Origin: an uncultured Clostridia bacterium
GTDB lineage: Bacteria; Bacillota; Clostridia; TANB77; CAG-508
Length of the DNA: 59,624 nt
Assembly: GCA_934130025.1 (NCBI GenBank)
Contig: CAKOXG010000003.1
Coordinates: 1 to 59,624, forward strand
Reading direction: 5' to 3'
Shown here: in pieces, positions 34,395 through 43,649 of the stretch
Position numbering within the stretch: position 1 is the first letter of the stretch
How the letters are laid out: each line of letters starts with the position of its first letter
Program-made: the position numbers and the translations under genes
Notes under the pieces: model-generated
What the model saw: the letters and a program-made list of their open reading frames with translations, nothing else
The model's database searches: none
What the model was told of the DNA's origin: nothing

Positions 34395-35885
34395 ATGGCA
34401 GACATAAAAGAATTAATGCAGGTTCGTAGAGACAAAATGCAAAAATTAATAGATAATGGTGTAAATGTACATCCAGAAAGATATGAGAGAACACATCAAA
34501 TTAAAGAAGCAAGAGAATTACCAGATGGAACAAAAGATGTTTCAATTGCAGGAAGAGTAATGTCAAAAAGAAAGCTAGGTAAAATTAGCTTTTTAGATTT
34601 AAGAGATTTAGAAGGACATCTTCAATTAGTTATAAAAAAAGAAGATTTAGGAGAAGATGTATATAAATTCTTACACGAAACAGTTGATATAGGTGATTTT
34701 ATAGGTGTAAAAGGAGAAATATTTACAACTCAAGCAGGAGAAAAATCACTTCAAGTTTATGAATATACATTTTTAGGAAAAGCAATTCGTCCACTTCCAG
34801 AAAAATTCCATGGATTAACAGACCAAGATGCGGTATACAGAGAAAGACATCTTGATTTAATAATGAATGATGAATCTAAAAAAAGATTTGTTTTAAGAAC
34901 AAAATTCATAAGATTGATGAGAGAATTTTTAGATACTCACGAGTTCTTGGAGGTTGATACACCGGTTCTTCAAAATACAGCATCTGGAGCAACTGCAAAA
35001 CCATTTATAACACACCATAATGCGTTAGATATGGATGTATATTTAAGAATATCTCCAGAATTAACATTGAAAAAGCTTATAATTGGTGGATTTTCAAATG
35101 TTTATGAAATTGCAAGAGACTTTAGAAATGAAGGAATGGATGCAAACCATTTACAAGACTTCACAATGGTAGAAGGATACAGCGCCTACTGGTGCTATAA
35201 AGATAATATGAAATTCTTAAGAGAAATGATTATATACATATTATCAAAATTATTTGATGGAAACTTAAACATCAAAATTGGAGAACAAGAAATTGATTTT
35301 GGTGGAGAATGGCAAATAGTATCATTCAGAGACTTGATATTAAAAGATTGTGGTATAGATATTGATAAATTTGAAACAGCTGAGAGCCTACTTGCAGAGA
35401 TTAAAGCAAAAGGAATTAAGCTAGAGGCAGATAATTTGGAACAATTAGGAAGAGGAAATTTAATAGACACGTTATACAAAAAAGTTAGCAGACCAAACAT
35501 AATAAATCCAACATACCTAATAGAACACCCAATAGACTTATCTCCACTTGCAAGAAGCAATGACGAAAATCCAAAATTAACAGACAGATTCCAATTGGTA
35601 GTAAATGGACAGGAAATAATAAATGGATATTCAGAGCTTGTAGATTGTGACGAACAAGAAAGAAGATTTATACAGCAGGCTGAATTGAAGGCAAATGGTG
35701 ATGAAGAGGCTATGAGCATAGATACAGAATATATAAAAGCTATGCAGTATGGTATGCCACCAATTTCTGGTTGGGGACTTGGAATAGATAGATTCCTACA
35801 ATTCTTAACAAATAGTGATAATATAAGAGATGTAGTTCTATATCCATTAATGAAGCCAAGAGCTGCTGAAGAAAATGAAGAATAA
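34395..35885 (+). CDS. lysS: Lysyl-tRNA synthetase, class II
   Basis: Charges tRNA-Lys. The 496 residues hold the N-terminal OB fold ('VSIAGRVMSKRKLGKISFLDL'), motif 1-2 region ('FLEVDTPVLQ', 'YEIARDFRNEGMDANH') and motif 3 ('GWGLGIDRFLQFL'). This is the class II LysRS; no class I (archaeal-type) enzyme is present in the window. The ribosome-binding site is AAGGG with rather long spacing. Transcribed as a single gene from the nested promoter to the terminator at 35916. Confidence 0.96.
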   Translation: MADIKELMQVRRDKMQKLIDNGVNVHPERYERTHQIKEARELPDGTKDVSIAGRVMSKRKLGKISFLDLRDLEGHLQLVIKKEDLGEDVYKFLHETVDIGDFIGVKGEIFTTQAGEKSLQVYEYTFLGKAIRPLPEKFHGLTDQDAVYRERHLDLIMNDESKKRFVLRTKFIRLMREFLDTHEFLEVDTPVLQNTASGATAKPFITHHNALDMDVYLRISPELTLKKLIIGGFSNVYEIARDFRNEGMDANHLQDFTMVEGYSAYWCYKDNMKFLREMIIYILSKLFDGNLNIKIGEQEIDFGGEWQIVSFRDLILKDCGIDIDKFETAESLLAEIKAKGIKLEADNLEQLGRGNLIDTLYKKVSRPNIINPTYLIEHPIDLSPLARSNDENPKLTDRFQLVVNGQEIINGYSELVDCDEQERRFIQQAELKANGDEEAMSIDTEYIKAMQYGMPPISGWGLGIDRFLQFLTNSDNIRDVVLYPLMKPRAAEENEE

Positions 35886-35915
35886 TAAAAAGTTAAATTA
35901 GAAATTTTGCAGAAG

Positions 35916-35957
35916 AGAACCTTTAACATTAAAAGTGATGCTAAAGATTCTTTTTTT
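35916..35957 (+). terminator. lysS terminator
   Basis: A 14-bp imperfect stem (AGAACCTTTAACAT / ATGCTAAAGATTCT, two mismatches) is followed by T7. Confidence 0.7.
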
Positions 35958-35982
35958 ATGTAAATAAATCTTTGCAATTGGA

Positions 35983-36057
35983 TTGACTAGTGCGTTAAAA
36001 TGTAGTAAAATAGGGGCATAGAATGTGTTGAACACATTTTTAAGTTAAATAACTTAA
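35983..36057 (+). promoter_or_regulatory. Promoter and tandem-hairpin leader of the GC-rich metallohydrolase gene
   Basis: TTGACT (35983-35988) and TAAAAT (36006-36011) have a 17-base spacer. The predicted transcript starts near 36018, so the hairpin AATGTGTT / AACACATT (36022-36038) is at its very 5' end. The 18-base palindrome TTAAGTTA-AA-TAACTTAA (36040-36057) follows, then AAGGAGGAG and the start codon. Confidence 0.65.
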
Positions 36058-36071
36058 AAGGAGGAGTATTA

Positions 36072-37487
36072 ATGGGGTCTAAAGAACGGCTCTATGCGGA
36101 TGTTATGGCAGTACATCCAGGGGTGACGGGGTCGTGCATCCTAGTCATCGTGAAGCTGCCGGACTACACCACAACTAAGTTCATCGTGGATTGTGGCCTA
36201 TTCCAGGAAACGAAGTACAATAAGCTGAATGAGAGCTTGCCATTCATTCCGCAGAATATTGACTTCGCACTGGTTACGCACAATCATGTGGACCACGTGG
36301 GTAGACTTCCGTACCTGGTGCGCCAAGGGTACCAGGGCTCGATCTTTATCACGGAGACCACAGCCAAGCTTTTGCCTTTGGCACTGGAGGATAGCCACAA
36401 AGTGCTTCGCGATGTGGCAAAAAGGCAGAACCGGCCTTGTATGTACAGCGAGGCAGATGTGGCCCAAACGCTCAGGCTTGTGAGCCCATGCGGGTATGAT
36501 GAAACGGTTCAGGTTGCGCCCAATATCAGGGCAACGTTCTTTAAGAACGGGCACCTGATGGGTGCTGCTAGCATCCTGGTGCAGATTGGATATCCGGGGT
36601 ATGAAGAGATTAACCTTTTCTTCACGGGGGACATTAACAACAAGAATGTGTTTCTTGATATCCCGGAAATTCCTGAATGGGTGCACGAGTTACCGGTTAC
36701 CATCATTCAGGAGTCAACTTATGGTGACATGGATTCTACAGAGATTACTCATGTTTTTAAAGAAAATGTGAGTAAAGTAATCAAAAAAGGAGGAACGGTT
36801 GTAGCTCCGGTATTTTCGCTAGGTCGGTCTCAGGAAATCCTGTATGAACTTAAGTGCATGCAAGATGAGGGTGAGTTGGACGTGAATATTCCCATCTTCT
36901 TTGATGGAAAGCTTGGTATTAGGTATACTTTTTTGTACATTAACGACGGGCTGGACATCAAGGACGAAATGAAGGATTTTCTTCCAAAAAATTTAACCTT
37001 TGTTGATAAAAAGTCACGAGCCTCAGTTCTGGCAAGCACCGAATCAAAAGTGATTCTCACGACTTCTGGAATGGGTTCGTATGGGCCTGCCCAGGTGTAT
37101 ATTCCGGAATATTTGACTCGTGGCAATGCCATGATTCATTTTACCGGGTATACTGCAGACGGAACTCTGGGGGCGAGGTTGAAGAAAGCTGAAATTGGAA
37201 GCCCTGTGCAGATTGGAGGAATGTTCGTTAAGAAATCTGCCCAAGTGGAATACACCACAGAGTATTCTGCTCATGCTAAAGCTGATGAAATGCTTGAGTT
37301 TTTAAAGAAATTCAAGCACCCTAAGCTGGTATTGGTAAACCACGGGGAAACTGCTGTGAAAGAGAAATTTGCACAGCGTATTCTCGATGAACTTAAAACC
37401 AAGCAGGTAGGAATCCTGGGAGAGGGGTATTTCTTCCGGGTGAACCCATATGGGTTGGTTAAGACCCTAAGCACGAAGTTTGAATAA
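36072..37487 (+). CDS. MBL-fold metallohydrolase with beta-CASP/RMMBL domains (RNase-J/CPSF-like), GC-rich gene
   Basis: The metallo-beta-lactamase zinc motif HxHxDH is at residues 70-75 ('THNHVDHVGRLP'). It is followed by 'FFKNGHLMGAASILV', 'LFFTGDINN', the beta-CASP stretch 'GGTVVAPVFSLGRSQEILYEL', 'GMGSYGPA' and the C-terminal RMMBL motif 'EYSAHAKADEMLEFLKK' with 'LVNHGE'. This is the CPSF73/YSH1-like exonuclease family, so an RNA-processing nuclease is likely. The DNA is visibly GC-rich (about half G+C by eye in much of the gene) with CTG, GTG and CGG codons, unlike its AT-rich neighbours. Promoter, leader and terminator form a separate unit. AAGGAGGAG precedes the ATG. Confidence 0.9.
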   Translation: MGSKERLYADVMAVHPGVTGSCILVIVKLPDYTTTKFIVDCGLFQETKYNKLNESLPFIPQNIDFALVTHNHVDHVGRLPYLVRQGYQGSIFITETTAKLLPLALEDSHKVLRDVAKRQNRPCMYSEADVAQTLRLVSPCGYDETVQVAPNIRATFFKNGHLMGAASILVQIGYPGYEEINLFFTGDINNKNVFLDIPEIPEWVHELPVTIIQESTYGDMDSTEITHVFKENVSKVIKKGGTVVAPVFSLGRSQEILYELKCMQDEGELDVNIPIFFDGKLGIRYTFLYINDGLDIKDEMKDFLPKNLTFVDKKSRASVLASTESKVILTTSGMGSYGPAQVYIPEYLTRGNAMIHFTGYTADGTLGARLKKAEIGSPVQIGGMFVKKSAQVEYTTEYSAHAKADEMLEFLKKFKHPKLVLVNHGETAVKEKFAQRILDELKTKQVGILGEGYFFRVNPYGLVKTLSTKFE

Positions 37488-37497
37488 ACTCCAGGCA

Positions 37498-37533
37498 CTC
37501 TCTTGTAGCAATGCTGCAAGGGAGGTCTTTTTT
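37498..37533 (+). terminator. Terminator of the GC-rich metallohydrolase unit
   Basis: CTCTCTTGTAGCA / TGCTGCAAGGGAG pair through 13 positions with two G-T wobbles, followed by T6. Its composition is GC-rich like the gene. Confidence 0.75.
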
Positions 37534-37623
37534 AGTTTCAATAAATACTGTAAATACCTTGTATTTTTGGGCGTTTTGTTATAAAATATTGTAAAATTTA
37601 TTTTGTAAGTAGGTAGATATAAT

Positions 37624-39315
37624 TTGAATAAAAAATGGCAAATAAATGAAGTTGATGATGAAATAGTAGAAAAAATAAAAAATGAATTTAATTTAAGTAA
37701 ATTAGTTGCTAGTATAATTGCAAGCAAGGGCATGAAAAATCAAGATGAGATTGAAGTTTTTTTACATCCAAGAAGGAATGATTTTCATGATCCATTTTTG
37801 CTTCCAGACATGGAAAAAGCGGTTGACAGAATTGTAAAAGCAATAAATAATAATGAGAAAGTAGCAATTTATGGTGACTATGATGTCGATGGGATTACTA
37901 GTAGTACTGTTTTACACAGATTCTTGAAAGATAGGGGATTAGATACAGATATTTATATTCCAAATAGATTAAGTGAGGGGTATGGACTTAATTCTAATGA
38001 AATTAATAAGATTGCAGAAACAGGGCACACACTAATTATAACAGTGGACTGTGGTATTACTGGAAAGGAAGAGGTAGCTCTTGCTAAAACTCTTGGAATA
38101 GATACCATTGTAACTGACCACCATGAGCCACCACAAGAAGGCGGACTGCCAGATGCAGTTGCAGTTGTTGATGCAAAAAGAAAGGATAACAAATATCCAT
38201 TTAATGGTTTAGCAGGCGTTGGAGTAGCATTTAAATTAACACAGGCTTTAACACAAAGATTAAATATTAGAGAAGAAGAAAACCTGAAATATTTAGACAT
38301 TGTTTGTGTTGGAACAATATCTGATATTGTTCCTCTAATAGATGAAAATAGAACAATATCACAATTGGGGCTAAGGCTTGTTAAGCAAACAAGAAATGTA
38401 GGATTAAGAGTTTTATTAGAAAGTATCGGCTATAAAAAAATAGATTCAAATACTGTATCATTCGGAGTAGCACCAAGAATAAATGCTTGTGGAAGAATGG
38501 GGCATGAACGTGAGGCATTGCAATTATTTTTAACAGACAATATTGAAGAAGCAAAAGAAATAACACAAAAATTGAATAATTATAATTTAGAGAGACAGGA
38601 TATTGAAAAGAGAATTTTTGATGAGGCTCAGGAAATGCTGAAAATAGAAGAAAATAAATTACCTTGTATAGTTCTTGCAAAAGAAAATTGGCATCATGGG
38701 GTAATTGGAATTGTATCATCTAAAATGACAGAAATGTATGGAAAGCCAAGCATTTTACTATCAATAGAAGAAAATCTAGAAAAGGGTTCTGGAAGAAGTG
38801 TTCCAGGGTTTGACTTACATGAGGCTTTAGAAAACTGCAAAGAAAATATAAAACAATTTGGTGGGCACAGTATGGCTGTTGGAATAACACTTGAAAAAGA
38901 AAAATTTGAGGCGTTTAAAGAAGCTTTTGAAAAATATGCCGAAAACATGAATGTTTCGGAGATTGTTCCTGTAATAAATGTAGATGAAAAATTAAGTTTA
39001 GATGATATATCAATTCAAAATATAAAAGAACTAGAAATTTTGGAACCATTTGGAGAGGCAAACAAGATGCCAATATTCCAAATTAGCAATTTAAAAATTG
39101 ATTCTATAAGAGCTATTTCTGAAGGGAAACATTTAAAAATGACTCTTAAGGATGAAAAAAGAGTAATCGATGTTATAGGATTTAACATGGGAAACCTTGC
39201 AGAAGAATATCCGATAGGCACAAAAGTTGATATTGTTGGAAATTTAGAAATAAATAATTATAGGGGAATTGAAAACATACAAATAAACCTTAAAGATATT
39301 AGGCATGGAGTATAA
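37624..39315 (+). CDS. recJ: Single-stranded-DNA-specific exonuclease RecJ
   Basis: 5'-3' single-strand exonuclease in recombination and mismatch repair. DHH-family motifs: 'AIYGDYDVDGITSSTVLHRF', 'IITVDCGITGKEE', 'IVTDHHEPPQEGG' and the DHHA1 'GSGRSVPGFDLHEAL', 'QFGGHSMAVGITLE'. A C-terminal OB-like segment completes the 563 residues. No ATG or GTG opens the frame suitably, and the start is read as TTG at 37624. The preceding ribosome-binding sequence (TAGGTAG) is weak, so the start is tentative. It precedes rel with a 21-base gap, probably one operon recJ-rel-hydrolase-hisS. Confidence 0.94.
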   Translation: MNKKWQINEVDDEIVEKIKNEFNLSKLVASIIASKGMKNQDEIEVFLHPRRNDFHDPFLLPDMEKAVDRIVKAINNNEKVAIYGDYDVDGITSSTVLHRFLKDRGLDTDIYIPNRLSEGYGLNSNEINKIAETGHTLIITVDCGITGKEEVALAKTLGIDTIVTDHHEPPQEGGLPDAVAVVDAKRKDNKYPFNGLAGVGVAFKLTQALTQRLNIREEENLKYLDIVCVGTISDIVPLIDENRTISQLGLRLVKQTRNVGLRVLLESIGYKKIDSNTVSFGVAPRINACGRMGHEREALQLFLTDNIEEAKEITQKLNNYNLERQDIEKRIFDEAQEMLKIEENKLPCIVLAKENWHHGVIGIVSSKMTEMYGKPSILLSIEENLEKGSGRSVPGFDLHEALENCKENIKQFGGHSMAVGITLEKEKFEAFKEAFEKYAENMNVSEIVPVINVDEKLSLDDISIQNIKELEILEPFGEANKMPIFQISNLKIDSIRAISEGKHLKMTLKDEKRVIDVIGFNMGNLAEEYPIGTKVDIVGNLEINNYRGIENIQINLKDIRHGV

Positions 39316-39336
39316 AAAAGGACAGGAGGGATTTAT

Positions 39337-41532
39337 ATGTCTGAAAATGTTAATCATTCAATAGAAGAAGTATTAGAACTTGCAAAGAAGAAAAATAGAA
39401 GAGCTGATTTAAAACTAATAAGAAGAGCTTATGATTTTGCAAAAGCAAAACACGGAGATCAACTTAGAAAGTCTGGAGAGCCTTATATTATACACCCTGT
39501 TCAGGTTGCATACATTTTGGCTGATTTAGGACTAGATGAAAGCACAATTTGTGCTGCACTTTTACATGATGTAATTGAAGATACAGATGTAACTTTACAA
39601 GACTTGTCTAAAGAATTTTCACCTGAAATTGCAGAAATGGTTGATGGTGTTACTAAACTTGGAAAATTGAATTATACAAGTGAGCAAGAACAACAAGTTG
39701 AAAATTACAGAAAAATGTTTTTAGCAATGGGAAAAGATATTAGAGTAATACTAATAAAATTGGCTGATAGACTCCACAATATGAGAACCTTAAAATATTT
39801 ATCAAGGGACCGCCAGATTGCAAATGCAACAGAAACGAGAGACTTGTATGCTCCTCTTGCAAACAGGCTTGGTATGTATTCTTTAAAATGGGAATTGGAA
39901 GATTTATCATTTAAATATTTATACCCAGAAGATTACAGAGAACTTGTTGAGGGAATAGACAAGAAGAGAGAAGAAAGATTAAAATTCATTGACCAGATAA
40001 TGGACGAAATAAAAAAGGCTTTAAAGAAACAAAAGATTGAAGCCGAAATCACTGGAAGGGCAAAGCATTTATACAGTATTTACAGAAAAATGCAAAGAGA
40101 TAATAAAACACTTGACCAAATTTATGATTTATTTGCACTAAGAATTATTGTGAATTCGGTAAAAGACTGTTATGCAGCACTTGGCGTTGTGCATGAGCTT
40201 TATAATCCAATGCCAGGTAGGTTTAAAGATTATATTTCTGTTCCAAAGCCTAACATGTATCAGTCTTTACATACAACATTAATAGGACCAAAGGGAACAC
40301 CTTTTGAGGTTCAAATTCGTACCTGGGATATGCACAGAATTGCTGAGTACGGAATTGCGGCACATTGGGCTTACAAAGAGGCAAGTTTCCTAGGTGGAAA
40401 GAAAGCAAATGTAACTGTAAGTGAAGATAAATTGTCTTGGCTTAGAGAAACCCTTGAATGGCAAAAGGACATAGAGGATCCTCAAGAATTTTTGAATACT
40501 TTAAAAACGGAGTTGTTTGAAGATGAAGTTTATGTATTTACACCAAAAGGAAAAATCCAGGTATTGCCAAGAGGTGCTACCCCAATAGATTTTGCATATA
40601 GCATACATGAAGAAATAGGAAACCATATGACAGGTTGCAAAATTAATAGCAAGATGATGCCTATTGTTACAAAATTAAAAAATGGAGATATTGTTGAAAT
40701 TATAACTTCAGATAAATCAAGAGGGCCAAGTAGAGATTGGCTTAAATTTATAAAAAGTAGTACTGCTAAAACAAGAATTCAACAATGGTTTAAGAGAACT
40801 GAAAGAGTTGAAAACATTGCAAAAGGAAAAGATGCCCTTGAAAGAGAAGTTAAGAAAATTGGAATGAATTATTCTGAGTTATTCAAACAGGAATATGTAG
40901 ATGTTGCAATGAATAGATACAAATTTAATTCTTTAGATGATATGTATGCAAGCATTGGGTTTGGAGCAATAACAGCAAACAAAATTGTATCCAGAGTGCT
41001 TGAAGAATATAGAAAAGTTCATAAAGAAGAGGACATTGAAGAAAAAATTGAAGAATTATCTAAAGAAAAAACATCAAGCAGACCATCTTCAAGTGGTGTT
41101 ATTGTAAAGGGAATAGATAACTGCTTAGTAAAACTCTCAAAATGTTGCAATCCTGTACCTGGAGACGAAATAGTTGGATATATAACAAAGGGAAGAGGAG
41201 TATCTGTACATAGAAAAGATTGCAAAAATGTTAAGGATTTATTCTCTGAAGAAAACAGGATGATTGATGTTGCTTGGTACACTGAAAAACCATCAAGCTA
41301 CAATGTTGATATAGCGGTATTTTCAAATGATAGGGACGGACTTCTTGCAGATATTATTTCTACAGTTGCTGGAGAAAAAACACCAATGATGTCTGTTACA
41401 TCTAAGGTTTCTAAGGAGAGAATAGTGCTAACTGAACTTACAATAGAAGTAAATGATGTTGCAAAATTAAATAGTGTAATTAAAGCACTTAGAAAAATAG
41501 ATAGTGTATATGAAGTAAAGAGAAATAAATAA
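39337..41532 (+). CDS. relA: Bifunctional (p)ppGpp synthetase/hydrolase (Rel)
   Basis: Makes and degrades the stringent-response alarmone. Domains in order: HD hydrolase ('HPVQVAYILADLGLDE', 'ALLHDVIEDTDVT', 'KLADRLHNMRTL'), synthetase ('GRAKHLYSIYRKM', 'DLFALRIIV', 'YQSLHTTL'), TGS ('VYVFTPKGKIQVLPRGATPIDFAY'), a Cys zinc-finger/ RIS region ('KCCNPVPGDEIVGYITKGRG') and ACT. The intact HD residues mean hydrolase activity is expected. Length 731 residues, full. GGAGGG precedes the ATG. Confidence 0.97.
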   Translation: MSENVNHSIEEVLELAKKKNRRADLKLIRRAYDFAKAKHGDQLRKSGEPYIIHPVQVAYILADLGLDESTICAALLHDVIEDTDVTLQDLSKEFSPEIAEMVDGVTKLGKLNYTSEQEQQVENYRKMFLAMGKDIRVILIKLADRLHNMRTLKYLSRDRQIANATETRDLYAPLANRLGMYSLKWELEDLSFKYLYPEDYRELVEGIDKKREERLKFIDQIMDEIKKALKKQKIEAEITGRAKHLYSIYRKMQRDNKTLDQIYDLFALRIIVNSVKDCYAALGVVHELYNPMPGRFKDYISVPKPNMYQSLHTTLIGPKGTPFEVQIRTWDMHRIAEYGIAAHWAYKEASFLGGKKANVTVSEDKLSWLRETLEWQKDIEDPQEFLNTLKTELFEDEVYVFTPKGKIQVLPRGATPIDFAYSIHEEIGNHMTGCKINSKMMPIVTKLKNGDIVEIITSDKSRGPSRDWLKFIKSSTAKTRIQQWFKRTERVENIAKGKDALEREVKKIGMNYSELFKQEYVDVAMNRYKFNSLDDMYASIGFGAITANKIVSRVLEEYRKVHKEEDIEEKIEELSKEKTSSRPSSSGVIVKGIDNCLVKLSKCCNPVPGDEIVGYITKGRGVSVHRKDCKNVKDLFSEENRMIDVAWYTEKPSSYNVDIAVFSNDRDGLLADIISTVAGEKTPMMSVTSKVSKERIVLTELTIEVNDVAKLNSVIKALRKIDSVYEVKRNK

Positions 41533-41549
41533 AAATAGGGGAAAAAATA

Positions 41550-42200
41550 ATGATTTTAAAAAGACTTAAAGTTGATACAACCCTGGGAGAACCAACAAAT
41601 TGCTATATTGTAGAAGATGAAGAAACAAAGGAAACTATGGTAATAGATCCAGGTGGAGAGGCAGATAAAATAATTGAAATGCTTGACATTATTGAAGCAA
41701 AAGTAAAGTACATTTATCTTACACATTGCCATAGTGACCATATCGGAGCAGTTGCCACTATTAAAGAGAAAAAAGGTGGCAAAGTTTTAATTCACAGAGA
41801 TGATGCTGATGGATTAGATAATGAAGATATTAATTTAAGCGAAACAATCGATATGGGACACATTGAATTAGAACCAGATTCAAGAGTTGATGATGGAGAT
41901 TTAATACATGTGGGAAATATTGAATTTAAAGTGCTTCATACACCAGGGCACACCCAAGGGAGTAGTTCATTATATTGCAAAAAAGAGGGCTTATTATTTT
42001 CGGGAGACACACTTTTTAGAGGAACATGGGGAAGAACAGACTTGCCAACTAGTTCTTTTGAAGCAATAATGAAATCTATTACGGAAAAACTAATGGTACT
42101 TCCAGGTGAAACAGTTGTATATCCGGGGCATGGAAAATCAACATTAATAATGGATGAAAAACCAATATATTTAGATTTAAAACCAAGAATAGAATATTAA
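41550..42200 (+). CDS. MBL-fold hydrolase, glyoxalase-II-like
   Basis: A 216-residue metallo-beta-lactamase protein with binuclear zinc motif 'THCHSDHIGAVATIK', 'HTPGHTQGSSSLYC', 'SGDTLFRGTWGRTDLP' and 'VYPGHGKST'. This is the small hydroxyacylglutathione-hydrolase-like family common between rel and hisS in Firmicutes. The substrate is not known; some members act on thioesters. It lies 17 bases after rel and 19 before hisS. The ribosome-binding site is AGGGG. Confidence 0.92.
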   Translation: MILKRLKVDTTLGEPTNCYIVEDEETKETMVIDPGGEADKIIEMLDIIEAKVKYIYLTHCHSDHIGAVATIKEKKGGKVLIHRDDADGLDNEDINLSETIDMGHIELEPDSRVDDGDLIHVGNIEFKVLHTPGHTQGSSSLYCKKEGLLFSGDTLFRGTWGRTDLPTSSFEAIMKSITEKLMVLPGETVVYPGHGKSTLIMDEKPIYLDLKPRIEY

Positions 42201-42219
42201 AATAAAAGGAGGAAATAAA

Positions 42220-43536
42220 ATGGCAAAAACGGAACCAAGAACATTGCCAGGTTTTATGGAATTATTACCATCTGAACAAATTCTATTTGATCAAATGAAG
42301 GAAACGATAGAAGATTCATACAAAACCTTTGGATTTTTACCAATAGATACACCAATTATAGAATTATCAGAAGTATTGCTTGCAAAAGCTGGTGGTGAAA
42401 CAGAAAAACAAATTTATAGATTTAATAAAGGGAATACAGATTTATCATTAAGATTTGACCTTACTGTTCCTCTTGCAAAATATGTTGCTAAAAACTATGG
42501 TAGCTTAAGTTTTCCTTTTAGAAGGTACCAGATAGGAAAGGTATATAGAGGGGAAAGAGCACAAAAAGGAAGATATAGAGAATTCTATCAATGTGATATT
42601 GATATAATTGGAGACGAGACATTAGATATTATAAATGACGCAGAGCTTCCAGCTGTAATTGCTACAACTTTCAGAAGATTGGGATTTGATGAATTTACAA
42701 TAAAAATAAATAACAGAAAAATTTTAAATGGATTATATGAGAGCATTAATCAAACAGAAAAATCTGTTGATATAATGAGAATTATAGATAAAATAGATAA
42801 AATTGGTGACCAAGCTGTTATAGAGGAGCTTGAAAAAATAGAAGTTCCAAAAGAGTCAATAAATAAGATAATGCAGTTTATAAAAATAGATGGAACAACT
42901 GACGAAAAACTTAAAAAATTACAAACACTTGGAATTGAAAATGCTACCTATAAAATGGGAGTAGAAGAATTAGGGGAGATTGTAAAATATATTAGGCTAT
43001 TTGGAATAGAAGATAAAAATTTTGTAATAGATTTGAGTATTGCAAGAGGACTGGATTACTACACTGGAACCGTTTATGAAACATTTTTAAATGGATACAG
43101 AGAACTAGGAAGTGTTTGCTCAGGTGGAAGATATGAAAATTTAGCACAAAATTACACAGACAAGAAATTACCTGGAGTCGGTGTTTCAATAGGATTAACA
43201 AGATTATTTTACAAATTAAATGAACTTAATTTAATAAAAGCAGAGAAAAAATCTGTATCTGATATATTGATAATTCCAATGACTGAAAATTTACAGGTTC
43301 CTATTCAACTTGCAACAGAATTAAGAAATGCAGGAGTTAATACAGAGATTTATTTAAACGATAAAAAGATAAAGACTAAAATGAAATATGCTGATAAACT
43401 TAAAATTCCTTATGTTATTGTTATTGGTGATAACGAGATAGAATCAGGAAAAGTAAAGATAAAAGTGATGGAGACAGGTGAAGAAATAGAAATTACAGTT
43501 GATGCTAAAGAAATTGCGAAGATAGTATTAAAATAG
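42220..43536 (+). CDS. hisS: Histidyl-tRNA synthetase
   Basis: Charges tRNA-His. Class II synthetase of 438 residues with motif 1 near 'GFMELLPSEQ', motif 2 'FRRYQIGKVYRGERAQKGRYREFYQCD', the histidine-specific 'RGLDYYTGTVYE', and motif 3 'PGVGVSIGLTRL', then an HGTP anticodon-binding domain. It resembles the HisRS subtype carrying 'QKGRYREFYQCDIDIIG'. AGGAGG precedes the ATG. It is the last gene of the recJ-rel-hydrolase-hisS run, closed by the bidirectional terminator at 43584. Confidence 0.96.
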   Translation: MAKTEPRTLPGFMELLPSEQILFDQMKETIEDSYKTFGFLPIDTPIIELSEVLLAKAGGETEKQIYRFNKGNTDLSLRFDLTVPLAKYVAKNYGSLSFPFRRYQIGKVYRGERAQKGRYREFYQCDIDIIGDETLDIINDAELPAVIATTFRRLGFDEFTIKINNRKILNGLYESINQTEKSVDIMRIIDKIDKIGDQAVIEELEKIEVPKESINKIMQFIKIDGTTDEKLKKLQTLGIENATYKMGVEELGEIVKYIRLFGIEDKNFVIDLSIARGLDYYTGTVYETFLNGYRELGSVCSGGRYENLAQNYTDKKLPGVGVSIGLTRLFYKLNELNLIKAEKKSVSDILIIPMTENLQVPIQLATELRNAGVNTEIYLNDKKIKTKMKYADKLKIPYVIVIGDNEIESGKVKIKVMETGEEIEITVDAKEIAKIVLK

Positions 43537-43583
43537 AAATTTAAGCGAACATAAAAATTAAATCAATTAATTTTGCCTAAATT

Positions 43584-43643
43584 CAACCTCAGAGTAGTGA
43601 TGTGTAAAAATATCAAATTTTATACATTATGACTCTGAGGTTG
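43584..43643. terminator. Bidirectional terminator between hisS and spoIIP
   Basis: CAACCTCAGAGT (43584-43595) pairs perfectly with ACTCTGAGGTTG (43632-43643). The long loop can fold again (TGTAAAA / TTTTATACA). It sits between convergent genes. Confidence 0.75.
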
Positions 43644-43649
43644 TTATAA

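Noticed and set aside
36229..37132. Several long overlapping ORFs in all frames of the metallohydrolase gene.
   Set aside because: High G+C removes stop codons in other frames; none has a recognisable product or start signal.
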